43,067 bases of DNA from an uncultured Eubacteriales bacterium (GCA_902801165.1 CADCHI010000032.1:1-43067), one strand, 5' to 3'. Numbered from the stretch's first letter, positions 16,014 to 24,423 are shown. A program made the numbers and translations. Notes: generated from the letters alone by a model not told the origin.

Positions 16014-16196
16014 TATGAATTATGAATTAGAAATTAGGAATTAAGAATTGAGAATTGGGAATTGAGAATTGAGAATTGAGAATTCAGGTTCAAATCCCTC
16101 CGGGATTTGTTGGATTCAAGCATTCCTTCGGCAATAAAGAAATCCGCAAGGTTTTCCTCCGCCATTCCTGATTCCTAATTCCCAATTCCTAATTAA
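16014..16196. repeat. Family C element, copy 3 (no insertion)
   Basis: The left arm 16014-16085 is a run of GAATTAG/GAATTGA units. The right arm 16162-16196 is the inverse (ATTCCTAATTCCCAATTCC). The core contains AAATCCCTCCGGGATTT (hairpin, about 16092-16108) and the 35-base segment 16136-16170 shared with copy 1. It lies inside an apparent operon between the ROK kinase and pepT. Confidence 0.65.
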
Positions 16197-16199
16197 ATC

Positions 16200-17144
16200 T
16201 TATCTTCCCAGCATGGCCGCGCCGATGATGCCGGCGTCGTTGGTCAGCTTCGCCAGCTCGACCCGGGCGAAGGGCATGTCCTTGTAGAACACCATGCCGG
16301 GCAGCTTGGCCCGCACGGCATTCAGCAGGAACTCGCCCGCGTGGGACACGCCGCCGCCCAGGGCGATGACCTCCGGGTCGTACAGGCTGACCATGTTGCG
16401 CAGGCCCAGGCAGAGGAAGTAGACGTAGCGGTCGAACAGCGCGGCGCAGTCCGGGTCGCCCTGCTTGGCCAGGTCGATCACGTGCTTGGCGGTGATGGCC
16501 TTCAGGTCGCCGTCCACGGCCTTGGCCAGGGCGGTGTCGGGGTTGTCGGCGCAGAGCTTGCGGCCCTCGCGGATCAGCGCGGTGGCGCTGGCATAGCGCT
16601 CCCAGCAGCCGCGCATGCCGCAGGTGCAGGGCTCGCCGTCGGCGACGACGACCATGTGGCCGATCTCCGAGGCCACGCCGTGGCTGCCGGAGAACACCTT
16701 GCCGCCGATGATCACGCCGCCGCCCACGCCGGTGCCCAGCGTGATGAACAGGCTGTTGGCGCAGCCGGCGGAGACGCCCGCCACGGATTCGGCCAGGCCC
16801 GCCACGGTGGCGTCGTTGTCCACGTACACGGGGCGGTCGGTGTACTTCGCCATCTCCTGGATGATGGGCACGTCGTGCCAGCCCAGGTTGGTGCAGAAGG
16901 GCACCCTGCCGGTGCGGGAATCCATCACGCCGGGCAGGCCGATGCCGATGGCCTTGATCTCGCTCATGCGGTGGCCGCTCTTCTCCACCACGGAGATGGC
17001 CAGGTTGGCCATGTCCTGGATCACAGCGCCGTAGCCGCGCTCCGCGCCGGTGGGGCAGCTGTCCTTGAGGATGATGTTTCCCTGCTCGTCCACGATGCCG
17101 GCCTTGATGCCGGTACCGCCCAGATCGATGCCGATGTAATACAT
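16200..17144 (-). CDS. ROK-family sugar kinase (glucokinase type)
   Basis: 314 residues. The N-terminal phosphate loop is YYIGIDLGGTGIKAGIVDEQ. The ROK zinc motif is CTCGMRGCWERYASATALI, preceded by the EIGHMVVV segment that contacts the sugar; YVDNDATVAGLAESVAG and LFITLGTGVGGGVIIGGKVF complete the family pattern. These features fit the ATP-dependent glucokinases (GlcK) of Bacillota; the sugar is not certain. Direct linkage to hprK (49 bases) puts sugar phosphorylation next to the sensor of glycolytic state. ATG at 17144 has AGGAGG upstream. Confidence 0.93.
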   Translation of the reverse strand: MYYIGIDLGGTGIKAGIVDEQGNIILKDSCPTGAERGYGAVIQDMANLAISVVEKSGHRMSEIKAIGIGLPGVMDSRTGRVPFCTNLGWHDVPIIQEMAKYTDRPVYVDNDATVAGLAESVAGVSAGCANSLFITLGTGVGGGVIIGGKVFSGSHGVASEIGHMVVVADGEPCTCGMRGCWERYASATALIREGRKLCADNPDTALAKAVDGDLKAITAKHVIDLAKQGDPDCAALFDRYVYFLCLGLRNMVSLYDPEVIALGGGVSHAGEFLLNAVRAKLPGMVFYKDMPFARVELAKLTNDAGIIGAAMLGR

Positions 17145-17193
17145 TGCGGTAGCCTCCTGTATGTATAGGTCGTTGCGCGACTGCGCGCTGGGA

Positions 17194-18120
17194 TTATTCC
17201 TCGTCCAGGTTGTGCTGGAAGTGTTCCATGTGGCGGCGGGTCAGCTCGTTGGCGGCGTTGTAGCCCATCTGCTTCAGGCGCTGGTTGCGCGCCGCCACCT
17301 CCAGCACCACGGCCAGGTTGCGGCCGGGGTGGATGGGCAGCAGCAGGCTGGGCACCTTCACGCCCAGGATCTCGATGAAGTTGTCCGTCAGGCCCAGGCG
17401 GTCGTACTCCTTGTCGGCCTGCCACATCTCCAGGTGGATGACCATGTCGATGGTCTTGCTGCGCATGATGGCGCCCGCGCCGTACATGGTGGACACGTCG
17501 ATGATGCCCACGCCGCGGATCTCCATGAAGTGGCGCACCAGCTCCGGCGACTCGCCGATCAGCCGGTTGTCCTCCACGCGGCGGATGTCCACCACGTCGT
17601 CCGCCACCAGCTGGTGGCCGCGCTTGACCAGTTCCAGGGCCGCCTCGCTCTTGCCCACGCCGCTGTTGCCGGTGATCAGCAGGCCCGCGCCGAACACGTT
17701 CACCAGCACGCCGTGCCGGGTCTCCCGGGGGGCCAGGCGGTCGCGCAGGTAGGCGATCAGCTCCAGCTCGAACTGGGTGGTCTCTTTCTTGGTGGAGTAG
17801 ATGGGGATCTTGCGCGCCATGGCCAGGATCACCATCTCGTCGAAGCAGGGATAGCCGCGGCAGATGATGATGCAGGGCAGGGGATAGGTGAAGTATTTGG
17901 CCAGCCGCTCCCGGCGGGTCAGCTCGTCCAGCTGGGACAGGTAGGTCATCTCCACCTTGCCCAGCAGCTGGGGCCGTTCATAGGGGAAGAAGTCCCAGTA
18001 GTTGGCGAACTGCATGCCGGGGCGGTTGGTGTTGCTGACCTCGATGGGCAGCGTCTTGCTGTCCACGGACAGCATGCGCGTCAGGCCCAGAGTCTTGACA
18101 AAATCGGATTCGGATACCAT
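17194..18120 (-). CDS. hprK: HPr kinase/phosphorylase HprK
   Basis: 308 residues, standard length. It phosphorylates or dephosphorylates Ser46 of HPr, the switch of catabolite repression in Bacillota. The N-terminal domain (1-125) is followed by the catalytic domain with RHGVLVNVFGAGLLITGNSG (His136) and Walker A GNSGVGKS at 151-158, then LVADDVVDIRRV and the family signature MEIRGVGIIDVSTMYG. The C-terminal region has PIHPGRNLAVVLEVAARNQR. GGAGGA precedes ATG at 18120. The gene lies between the HAD phosphatase and the ROK kinase, all on the minus strand with short gaps. Confidence 0.98.
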   Translation of the reverse strand: MVSESDFVKTLGLTRMLSVDSKTLPIEVSNTNRPGMQFANYWDFFPYERPQLLGKVEMTYLSQLDELTRRERLAKYFTYPLPCIIICRGYPCFDEMVILAMARKIPIYSTKKETTQFELELIAYLRDRLAPRETRHGVLVNVFGAGLLITGNSGVGKSEAALELVKRGHQLVADDVVDIRRVEDNRLIGESPELVRHFMEIRGVGIIDVSTMYGAGAIMRSKTIDMVIHLEMWQADKEYDRLGLTDNFIEILGVKVPSLLLPIHPGRNLAVVLEVAARNQRLKQMGYNAANELTRRHMEHFQHNLDEE

Positions 18121-18187
18121 CGGCGATTCCTCCTGATGGGTGGTGTCGTCGCGGCGAGGGGGCCTCGCGCGCGGGGTTCCGGGAATG

Positions 18188-19018
18188 TCAGCGCGCCATC
18201 GGGCCGATGCGCCTTTCGCGCAGGCAGCGCTCGATCACCTGGGCCACGCCGTCCTCGGTGTTGGCGGGGGCGACGAGGGGCGTGCAGGCCAGGGCTTCCC
18301 GGCAGGCGTTCGCCATGGCGTAGCCATAGCCGGCGTACTCCAGCATGGGCACGTCGTTCTGGCCGTCGCCGAAGGCCATGACCTCCTCCGCCGCCAGGCC
18401 GAGGTGCTCGGCCAGCCGCGCCAGGGAGCGGCCCTTGTCCACGTTCTCCGGGGCGATCTCCACGAAGTGGGGCTTGGATTTCAGGAAGCAGGCTCCGTGG
18501 GGGAAGGCCTCCCGCAGGGCGGCCTGGGCCCGGTCGGCCCCCTCGGGGGTGTCGATGATCAACATCTTCTGCATGTCCCGGGGGTTTTGCTCCAGCCAGC
18601 GGGACATGGGCATGTGCACCGGGGTGGCCTCCACCCGGATCTGCCGGGCGTAGGCAACGGTATGGTCGCAAATCTCGTCACAGAAGTAGCCCTTGCCGGG
18701 ATACAGTTGGATGTAGAGTCCCATGGCCTCCGCCATGCGGACGACGCCCAGCGCCACCTCGTAGGGGATGCGCGGGGCATAGATGGTCTCGTCGGTGTTG
18801 TGGTCGTACACCAGCGCCCCGTTGTAGAGCAGCATGGGCGCGTTGACGCCGATGCGCTCGGCAAAGGGCAGCATGGCCTCCAGCATCCTGCCGCTGGACA
18901 GCGTGACGCCGCAGCCGGCCTCCATGGCGGCGGTCAGCGCCGCCTGGGTGCGGGGGGAGAGGTCGTTGTCCGCGTTCAGGAGCGTATCGTCCAGGTCTGT
19001 TGCGATCAGGCGTATCAC
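18188..19018 (-). CDS. Cof-type HAD phosphatase
   Basis: About 276 residues. The start is taken at GTG 19018, with GAAGGGA upstream; an in-frame GTG at 19039 would lie only about eight bases after the predicted transcript start. HAD motif I is LIATDLDDTLLN, motif II VTLSSGRML, and motifs III/IV are near the C-terminus (LAAEEVMAFGDGQNDVPML). A large C2-type cap lies between them. Such enzymes dephosphorylate sugar or nucleotide phosphates; the substrate cannot be read from sequence. First gene of the hprK group. Confidence 0.9.
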   Translation of the reverse strand: MIRLIATDLDDTLLNADNDLSPRTQAALTAAMEAGCGVTLSSGRMLEAMLPFAERIGVNAPMLLYNGALVYDHNTDETIYAPRIPYEVALGVVRMAEAMGLYIQLYPGKGYFCDEICDHTVAYARQIRVEATPVHMPMSRWLEQNPRDMQKMLIIDTPEGADRAQAALREAFPHGACFLKSKPHFVEIAPENVDKGRSLARLAEHLGLAAEEVMAFGDGQNDVPMLEYAGYGYAMANACREALACTPLVAPANTEDGVAQVIERCLRERRIGPMAR

Positions 19019-19053
19019 GGTATAATCATGTCCCTTCACAAATATCCAGTATT

Positions 19054-19082
19054 ATTGTAATACATTTTGGAGGGCTTTGCAA
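19054..19082 (-). promoter_or_regulatory. Promoter of the HAD-hprK-ROK group
   Basis: On the minus strand TTGCAA (19077-19082), 17 bases, TACAAT (19054-19059). Confidence 0.7.
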
Positions 19083-19148
19083 TACGGTTTTCGGGGAATG
19101 AAGCGCCGGAGTTTGCCCTGGATTTAAACAGGGCTTGACGTTCCGCGC

Positions 19149-19177
19149 TTGATTGCCGGGCGGGATTGTGATACACT
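19149..19177 (+). promoter_or_regulatory. Putative promoter of scpB
   Basis: TTGATT (19149-19154), 17 bases, TACACT (19172-19177). Its position implies a very short leader before the ATG at 19211. Confidence 0.5.
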
Positions 19178-19210
19178 ACAGGCATGTTTTTTGAAAAGGG
19201 GTGCGGGCCC

Positions 19211-19741
19211 ATGGAAAATCTGAGCGCGGTGATCGAGGCGATACTGTTCGTCTCCGGCGACCCGGTGCGCGTCGACGCGATGGCCCACGCGATGAACCTG
19301 ACGGTCTCCGAGATGGAGGAATCCCTGGCCGCGCTGGGGGACCACCTGGCGCTGGAGAACCGGGGCATCCAGCTGAACCGCAGCGGGGAGACCGTGTTCC
19401 TGTCCATTTGCCCGAAGTACGCCGAGCAGGTCGAGGCATTTTTGCAGCCGCTGCAGAAGCAGCCCCTCTCCCAGGCGGTGCTGGAGACGCTTTCCATCAT
19501 CGCCTACCGCCAGCCGGTCACCAAGGGCGACATCGAGGCGGTGCGCGGCGTGAAGTGTGATTACTCGGTGCAGAGCCTGTTGAACAAGGGCTTCATCGAG
19601 GAGCAGGGCCGGCGGGAGACCCTGGGGCGGCCCATCCTCTACGGCACCACGGACAAGTTCCTCCAGCACTTCGGCATGCAGACCCTAGCGGACCTGCCCA
19701 ACGTGGAGACCCTGCAGCCGGAGGGGGAGATCGGCATCTGA
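19211..19741 (+). CDS. scpB: Segregation and condensation protein B ScpB
   Basis: 176 residues. ATG at 19211 (MENLSAVIEAILFVSGDPVR) follows AGGGG; an in-frame ATG at 19184 would place nine extra residues before the conserved start. Two winged-helix domains are visible: the first with EAILFVSGDPVRVDAMAHAM, the second with PLSQAVLETLSIIAYRQPVT, KGDIEAVRGVKCDYSVQSLL and LGRPILYGTTDKFLQHFGMQ, the clearest ScpB signature. It forms the SMC-ScpAB condensin. scpA, normally just upstream, is not adjacent: the upstream gene is divergent. Confidence 0.96.
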   Translation: MENLSAVIEAILFVSGDPVRVDAMAHAMNLTVSEMEESLAALGDHLALENRGIQLNRSGETVFLSICPKYAEQVEAFLQPLQKQPLSQAVLETLSIIAYRQPVTKGDIEAVRGVKCDYSVQSLLNKGFIEEQGRRETLGRPILYGTTDKFLQHFGMQTLADLPNVETLQPEGEIGI

Positions 19742-19836
19742 CCCCGGCGGCGGGAAAACGGCCCGGGAGCGCTTCGCGCGGGGGCAAAAGGTCACAATTT
19801 CATCACGATAATGTAGCGGCAGCGCCAAGATTTGAC

Positions 19837-19866
19837 TTGACGTTCGATTGAGGCGCTGGCTATAAT
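19837..19866 (+). promoter_or_regulatory. Promoter of the anchored Pro/Glu-rich protein gene
   Basis: TTGACG (19837-19842), 18 bases, TATAAT (19861-19866). A second overlapping TTGACT lies at 19832. Confidence 0.7.
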
Positions 19867-19909
19867 TAATATAAGTATATCTGTCGTTTGCAGGAGGCTT
19901 TGTAAGCGT

Positions 19910-21463
19910 ATGAATAAGATTTCACCGAGACAGAGTGCGGCCATGAGGGCGCGCATACAGCGCGTTCGCGCGAAGTATCGCAAGCGCATGCTGATTGTCG
20001 GCATCATATTTTTCATCCTTGGCGTGGCGCTGGGCATACTGGCCTATCGCTGGTTTGCCGGCAGCACGCCCGAGATAGTCGTCGCGCCGGAGATCACCCC
20101 GACGCCGGAGGTCACCGAGGTTCCCACTGAACCGCCGACGCCCGCGCCGGAGATTACAGAAGCGCCGACCGAGGCCCCCACCGAGACCCCGACGCCCGTC
20201 CCGATGGTCACGGAAGCGCCGACCGAGGCGCCCACGGCCACCCCGGCCCCGACCGAAGAGCCCCAGGCTGAGCAGCCGGAGCAGACCGATGTGCCGGAGA
20301 TCTTCCCCGAGGGCGAACCCGACGGCGCCGTTGAGGGCGAGCCGGAGATCTTCCCCGAGGAGGAGCCTGCGGAGGAACCCGCCGAGGAGCCTGTGGAGGA
20401 GCCCGCGGAGGAGCCTGCGGAAGAACCCGTTGAGGAGCCCGAAGACGAGCCCGTTGAGGAGCCTGTCGAGGAACCCGCCGCGACGGCGATGCCCGCCGCT
20501 GAAGCACCCGCGGAGGTGACGCCCGCGGAGAACGAGGCCCCCGCTGAGACCGCTGTGCCCGACGAGGCCGCGGCCCCCGAGGCGAGCGTTGAGCCCGAGG
20601 AGACGGAGGCTCCCGTCGAGGAAGGCCCCCAGGTGATCGCGATCGTGCCCTATGGCGAGAGCTTCACCTACACCACCCAGATCCTGTCGGACGGCACGGC
20701 CCGCGTGACGGCCACCGATGAGCCCTACGAGACCATCAGCTTCACCCAGACCATGAAGGACTTCATGCGTCCCACCGACTTCGCCGCCAAGTATTCCACC
20801 CAGTACCGCCTGCAGGGCAACGAGGCCGGCGCGGGCTTCGAGCTGGTGCTGAACGGCTACACCGGCACGGCGACGATCGTGCCCCAGAACGTGGTGGACA
20901 TCAGCCTGCGCAGCGAGTCCGGCGATTCCACGGAGCGCGGCTATCAGCTGATGGATGCCGAGATCGCCGGCAACTACGATGTGGCGGTGGTCTCCGACAC
21001 CCCCAAGATGCTGTACAAGCGCTATCAGTACTCCGCCACCGGCGAGGAGATGGCCTACCTGGTGGTAACCACCTACAACGATGGCGTGCCCCAGATGATC
21101 CTGTTCGAGGTGGAGAGCGACGAGCCCGAGCCCACCCCCGAGGTCGTGTATCCCACGCTCCAGCGCGGCATCAAGAGCGACGAGGTCGCCGCCATGCAGG
21201 CCCGCCTGATCGAGCTGGGTTACCTGACCGGCACGGCGGACGGCAACTTCGGCCCGATGACCGAGGAGGCCATTCGCGCGGCCCAGGAGGCCTTCGGCAT
21301 GGAGCCCACCGGCATCGCCGACAACGCCTTCCAGCAGCGCCTGTTCGAAGGCGCGGAGCCCACGCCCGCCCCGGAGGCCGAGGAAGCCGAGGCTGAGGAG
21401 GAACCCGCGGCCGACGAGCCCGAGCCCACCGAGGACCCCATGGCCCAGAACGCCGTGGGCTGA
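19910..21463 (+). CDS. Membrane-anchored Pro/Glu-rich protein with peptidoglycan-binding domain
   Basis: 517 residues. A basic N-terminus (RARIQRVRAKYRKRM) and one membrane segment (about 28-47, LIVGIIFFILGVALGILAYR) make it a signal-anchored extracellular protein. Residues about 52-240 are low-complexity: first TEAPTEAPTETPTP-type units, then EEPAEEPVEEP repeats, a stalk suited to crossing the wall. A domain of unknown family (about 240-395) follows, then a classical peptidoglycan-binding domain 1 (about 398-462: LQRGIKSDEVAAMQARLIEL, GYLTGTADGNFGPMTEEAIR). The tail is again Glu/Pro-rich. No enzyme domain is recognised; a wall-tethering role is inferred. AGGAGG lies before the ATG. Confidence 0.8.
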   Translation: MNKISPRQSAAMRARIQRVRAKYRKRMLIVGIIFFILGVALGILAYRWFAGSTPEIVVAPEITPTPEVTEVPTEPPTPAPEITEAPTEAPTETPTPVPMVTEAPTEAPTATPAPTEEPQAEQPEQTDVPEIFPEGEPDGAVEGEPEIFPEEEPAEEPAEEPVEEPAEEPAEEPVEEPEDEPVEEPVEEPAATAMPAAEAPAEVTPAENEAPAETAVPDEAAAPEASVEPEETEAPVEEGPQVIAIVPYGESFTYTTQILSDGTARVTATDEPYETISFTQTMKDFMRPTDFAAKYSTQYRLQGNEAGAGFELVLNGYTGTATIVPQNVVDISLRSESGDSTERGYQLMDAEIAGNYDVAVVSDTPKMLYKRYQYSATGEEMAYLVVTTYNDGVPQMILFEVESDEPEPTPEVVYPTLQRGIKSDEVAAMQARLIELGYLTGTADGNFGPMTEEAIRAAQEAFGMEPTGIADNAFQQRLFEGAEPTPAPEAEEAEAEEEPAADEPEPTEDPMAQNAVG

Positions 21464-21513
21464 CCGTGGGAAACCGCATTGGGGCGGCTTCAAAAATTGC
21501 ATCATGTCTCTGG

Positions 21514-21880
21514 GGGGCGCGATTTTGCGCCCCTCAGACCGCTGACAAAGCCTACAAACGTAAGAATCTCTGCCGATGAATAAGAACAGGCAGAGATTCT
21601 TGCTTGCTGTGTTGGCTGCGCCTGCAAAATGCGGTCACTTACGACCGGGTAAGCTCCCTTTTTTGCAGGCTTGCCGCCTTGCCTTGCGAGGTGGAAATCC
21701 CTAAGGAATTTCCAGTTTTCAGTTCACTGAAAACCGAAAAATCAAATATAGAATAATTGATTTTTCGCCGTGGCTCTTTCATCGGTCTCCAGTCTGTTGA
21801 CTTTGTCAACATCCTGAGGGGCGCGATTTTGCGCCCCTTTGGTATGTCCAAAGCTGCCGCTCCAACCGGCAGCTTTGTGA
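21514..21880. repeat. Element D: cluster of about nine hairpins with inverted ends
   Basis: In order: GGGGCGC/GCGCCCC; AAGAATCTCTGCC/GGCAGAGATTCTT (13 bp, about 21563-21601); GCCTGCAAAA/TTTTGCAGGC; GGAAATCC/GGAATTTCC; GTTTTCAG/CTGAAAAC; GAAAAATCAA/TTGATTTTTC; TGTTGAC/GTCAACA; a second GGGGCGC/GCGCCCC (about 21818-21837); CAAAGCTGCC/GGCAGCTTTG (about 21849-21878). CCCCTCAGACCGCTGACAAA near the left end is mirrored by the inverse of TTTGTCAACATCCTGAGGGG at the right. Confidence 0.75.
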
Positions 21881-21928
21881 GCATTTGGAATAAAAACCGC
21901 GGAAAAGCAGAAATCAAGTCACATTTTA

Positions 21929-21957
21929 TTGCACAAACCCAGGCACTGTGCTATAAT
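21929..21957 (+). promoter_or_regulatory. Promoter of the Big2-GDPD gene
   Basis: TTGCAC (21929-21934), 17 bases, TATAAT (21952-21957) with extended TGC. Bases 21942-21957 (GGCACTGTGCTATAAT) are identical to 33129-33144 before the SIR2-like gene. Confidence 0.7.
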
Positions 21958-22029
21958 AAAGTGTATATTTTGGGTAATTGTCGGCGCGGCAACGCAGCGC
22001 GGTCTGCCTTGATCAGAGGAGGAATACGA

Positions 22030-24423
22030 ATGAGCCAATCAAAGCGGTTTTATAGCATGGTTTTGATCCTGGCGCTTCTGCTGTCGATGCTGACGGGTGC
22101 CGCGCTGGCGGAGGCTCTGCCGGAAGAGCTGCCGGAGGAACGGGTGGAAGAGTTACCGGAGATGGACCTGATGGAGTTCATGCAGCAGGACGCGCCTGAG
22201 GAAGCCGAGCCCGCCGCTCAGGATACGCCTGGGGAAGCCGAGCCCGCCGCGCAGGATGCGCCTGGGGAAGCCGAGCCCGCCGCGCAGGATATGCCTGAAG
22301 CCGAGCCCGCCGCGCAGGATATGCCTGGGGAAGCCGAGCCCGCCGCGCAGGATGCGCCTGAGGAAGTCGATCCCGCCGCGCAGGATATGCCCGCGGAAGC
22401 CGATCCCGACGCGCAGGTTATGTCCACGGAAGCCGATCCTGCCGCGCAGGACATGCCCGTGGAAGCTGAACCCGTCGCGCCAACGCTGGCTCTGAACGCC
22501 ACCGAGCTGACCCTGGGCGTTGGCGAGACCTTTGCGCTGCAGCCTGTCATCCCCGAGGGACAGGAAGCGCTGGGGTTTGAATATGCCACCTCCAACAAAA
22601 AGATCGCCACGGTCAACAAATCCGGCGTGATCACCGCCAAGAAGAAGGGGTCCGCGACCATCGCGGTCAGGGCCTCCGACGGCACGGTGCTGAGCTGCGC
22701 CGTCCGCGTCCTCAAGGCCCCGAAATCCATCAAGCTGAATGTGAAATCGCTGTCCCTGGGCTTCGATGCGCCGACGGGCGTGAACACCCCCTATCAGTTG
22801 ACGGTCACGCTGACCAAGAACACGGCGGCGATTGTGAAATACACCAGCAGCAACCCCGCCGTGGCGGAGGTGAGCGCCACCGGGCTGATCATACCCAAGG
22901 GCCACGGCACGACCACGATCACCGCCAGCATCTTTAACAAGAAGAAAGCCACCTGTGCTGTGACGGTGCTGCCCGGGCCGGACGCCATCGGCTTTGAGGA
23001 CCCCGCGCCGATCCTCTGCGAGAAGGAGACGCGGAAGCTGGCCCTCACGGTGCCGCAGGGCGCGCTGGCCGTTCCGCGCTTCACATCCAGCAACCCGGAG
23101 GTGGCTGCGGTGAACGCCGAAACCGGGGAGATTACCGCGCAGGCCTACGGGCAGACGGTGATCTCTGCCGCCAGCTTCAATGGCAGGACGGCCAGCTGCA
23201 CCGTCACCGTGCAGCCGGGGCCGGACAGCATCGCCCTGCCCGCTGCCACCATCACTATGGGCGTGGGGGAGAAGCTGGACCTGGGGGCGACGCCTGTCAG
23301 AAACGACGGCCAGCCCACCAGCCCCAAGCTGAAATACGCCACCTCCAAGTCCAAGTACGTCGCCATATCCGGCGACGGCGTGCTGACGGCGAAGAAGCGG
23401 GGCTCCGCGAAGATCACCGTGACCGCGCCCAACGGCGTCAAGGCCACCTGCAAGGTGAAGGCGGTGAAGGCCCCCACCTCCGTGAAGCTGTCCATCGGCA
23501 AGGACGCGCTGGTCTTTGATGCGGCGAGAGGTATAGCGGAGCAGACGAGCCTCTCCGTGAAGCTCTCCAGCGGAAGCGGTTCCTCCGTCGTCTTCTCCGG
23601 CTACGATCCCGCCGTGGTGTCCGTGGCTCCGAATGGCAGGGTGACCGCAGCCGGCGTCGGCAGTACCACCATCACGGCCACCACCTTCAACGGGCTGAAA
23701 GCCAGCTGTTCGGTGACGGTCCTCGCCCTCGGGGACATTCCCAGTCACGATGTGGTGAACGTCGCACACCGCGGCGGCGCGGGCTATTGGGCGGAAAATA
23801 CTCTGGAGGCCTTTCGCAACGCGCCTTCCGCCGGGGCGACGGCCATCGAGCTGGATGTCTGTACCACCAAGGACGGCGTGCAGGTGGTCCATCACGATCC
23901 CGGTTTCACCATCGGCGAGAAGAATTACACCATCAAGAAGCTGACCTTTGCCAGGCTGCGGAAACTGCGCCCGGACGTCTGCACGCTGGACGAGGCGCTG
24001 GAGGTCATTTCCGCCGGCGGGCTGGAGCTGAACCTGGAGCTGAAGGACACGGCGACGCCCAAGGCATGCGTGGAATCGGTACGCCGCCACAACATGCAGA
24101 GCCGCACGATGTATATCTCCTTCAGCACGGCATTGTTGAGCAAGGTGCGCAAGCTGGAGCCCTCCGCGCGGCTGGGCCTGTGCTTCACAAACGCGCCTGC
24201 CAACCTGTCGGGCCTGGTGTCCGGCCTGGGGGTGACGCACGTCTTCCAGAGGGACACCAAGCTGACCTTGACGAACCTGCAGGCCTGGCAGCAGAGAGGC
24301 CTGAAGGTGGGCGTCTGGACCGTGGATGATGCCGCGGGCATCCATAACTGGCTGGGCATGGGCGTGGATTACATCACCAGCAACTATCCCAGGCTGGTGA
24401 CCGAGGCTATTGCCGCAAGATAA
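22030..24423 (+). CDS. Secreted Big2-repeat protein with C-terminal glycerophosphodiester phosphodiesterase domain
   Basis: 797 residues; ATG at 22030 has GGAGGA upstream and begins a signal peptide (about 1-27, ending TGAALAEA). Residues about 52-155 are roughly nine units of 11 residues, EAEPAAQDxPG, encoded by a 33-bp tandem repeat. Residues about 155-565 are bacterial Ig-like Big2 domains (recurring YATSNKKIATVNKSGVITAK, KGSATIAVRASDG, GTTTITA). Residues about 570-797 are a GDPD domain with VAHRGGAGYWAENTLEAFRN, AIELDVCTTKDG, VVHHDPGF and C-terminal GVDYITSNYP; the catalytic His, Glu, Asp and second His are present. It probably cleaves glycerophosphodiesters or wall polymers outside the cell while the Big2 domains bind the surface; the substrate is inferred. 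Confidence 0.88.
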   Translation: MSQSKRFYSMVLILALLLSMLTGAALAEALPEELPEERVEELPEMDLMEFMQQDAPEEAEPAAQDTPGEAEPAAQDAPGEAEPAAQDMPEAEPAAQDMPGEAEPAAQDAPEEVDPAAQDMPAEADPDAQVMSTEADPAAQDMPVEAEPVAPTLALNATELTLGVGETFALQPVIPEGQEALGFEYATSNKKIATVNKSGVITAKKKGSATIAVRASDGTVLSCAVRVLKAPKSIKLNVKSLSLGFDAPTGVNTPYQLTVTLTKNTAAIVKYTSSNPAVAEVSATGLIIPKGHGTTTITASIFNKKKATCAVTVLPGPDAIGFEDPAPILCEKETRKLALTVPQGALAVPRFTSSNPEVAAVNAETGEITAQAYGQTVISAASFNGRTASCTVTVQPGPDSIALPAATITMGVGEKLDLGATPVRNDGQPTSPKLKYATSKSKYVAISGDGVLTAKKRGSAKITVTAPNGVKATCKVKAVKAPTSVKLSIGKDALVFDAARGIAEQTSLSVKLSSGSGSSVVFSGYDPAVVSVAPNGRVTAAGVGSTTITATTFNGLKASCSVTVLALGDIPSHDVVNVAHRGGAGYWAENTLEAFRNAPSAGATAIELDVCTTKDGVQVVHHDPGFTIGEKNYTIKKLTFARLRKLRPDVCTLDEALEVISAGGLELNLELKDTATPKACVESVRRHNMQSRTMYISFSTALLSKVRKLEPSARLGLCFTNAPANLSGLVSGLGVTHVFQRDTKLTLTNLQAWQQRGLKVGVWTVDDAAGIHNWLGMGVDYITSNYPRLVTEAIAAR
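22190..22485 (+). repeat. Tandem 33-bp repeat inside the Big2-GDPD gene
   Basis: About nine in-frame units encode GEAEPAAQDMP-like 11-mers; one unit is 10 codons. Near-identity of the central units suggests recent expansion. Confidence 0.8.

Larger units (their letters stand above)
21464..22029. other. 566-bp gene-free gap holding hairpin cluster D and a promoter
   Basis: The gap contains the hairpin cluster (21514-21880) and the promoter of the next gene (21929-21957). No coding region is supported; the downstream reading frame stays open leftwards into it, but the signal peptide and ribosome site place the start at 22030. Confidence 0.75.

Noticed and set aside
16085-16108. tRNA-like T-arm (GGTTCAAATCC)
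   Set aside because: Only the loop-like string fits; the T stem does not pair and there is no acceptor, D or anticodon arm around it. It is part of the family C core.
21757-22029. N-terminal extension of the Big2-GDPD protein
   Set aside because: The frame is open but crosses hairpin element D and the promoter; the signal peptide and GGAGGA fix the start at 22030.
22190-22485. CRISPR-like regular repeat
   Set aside because: Units are contiguous, in frame and encode a protein repeat; there are no spacers.
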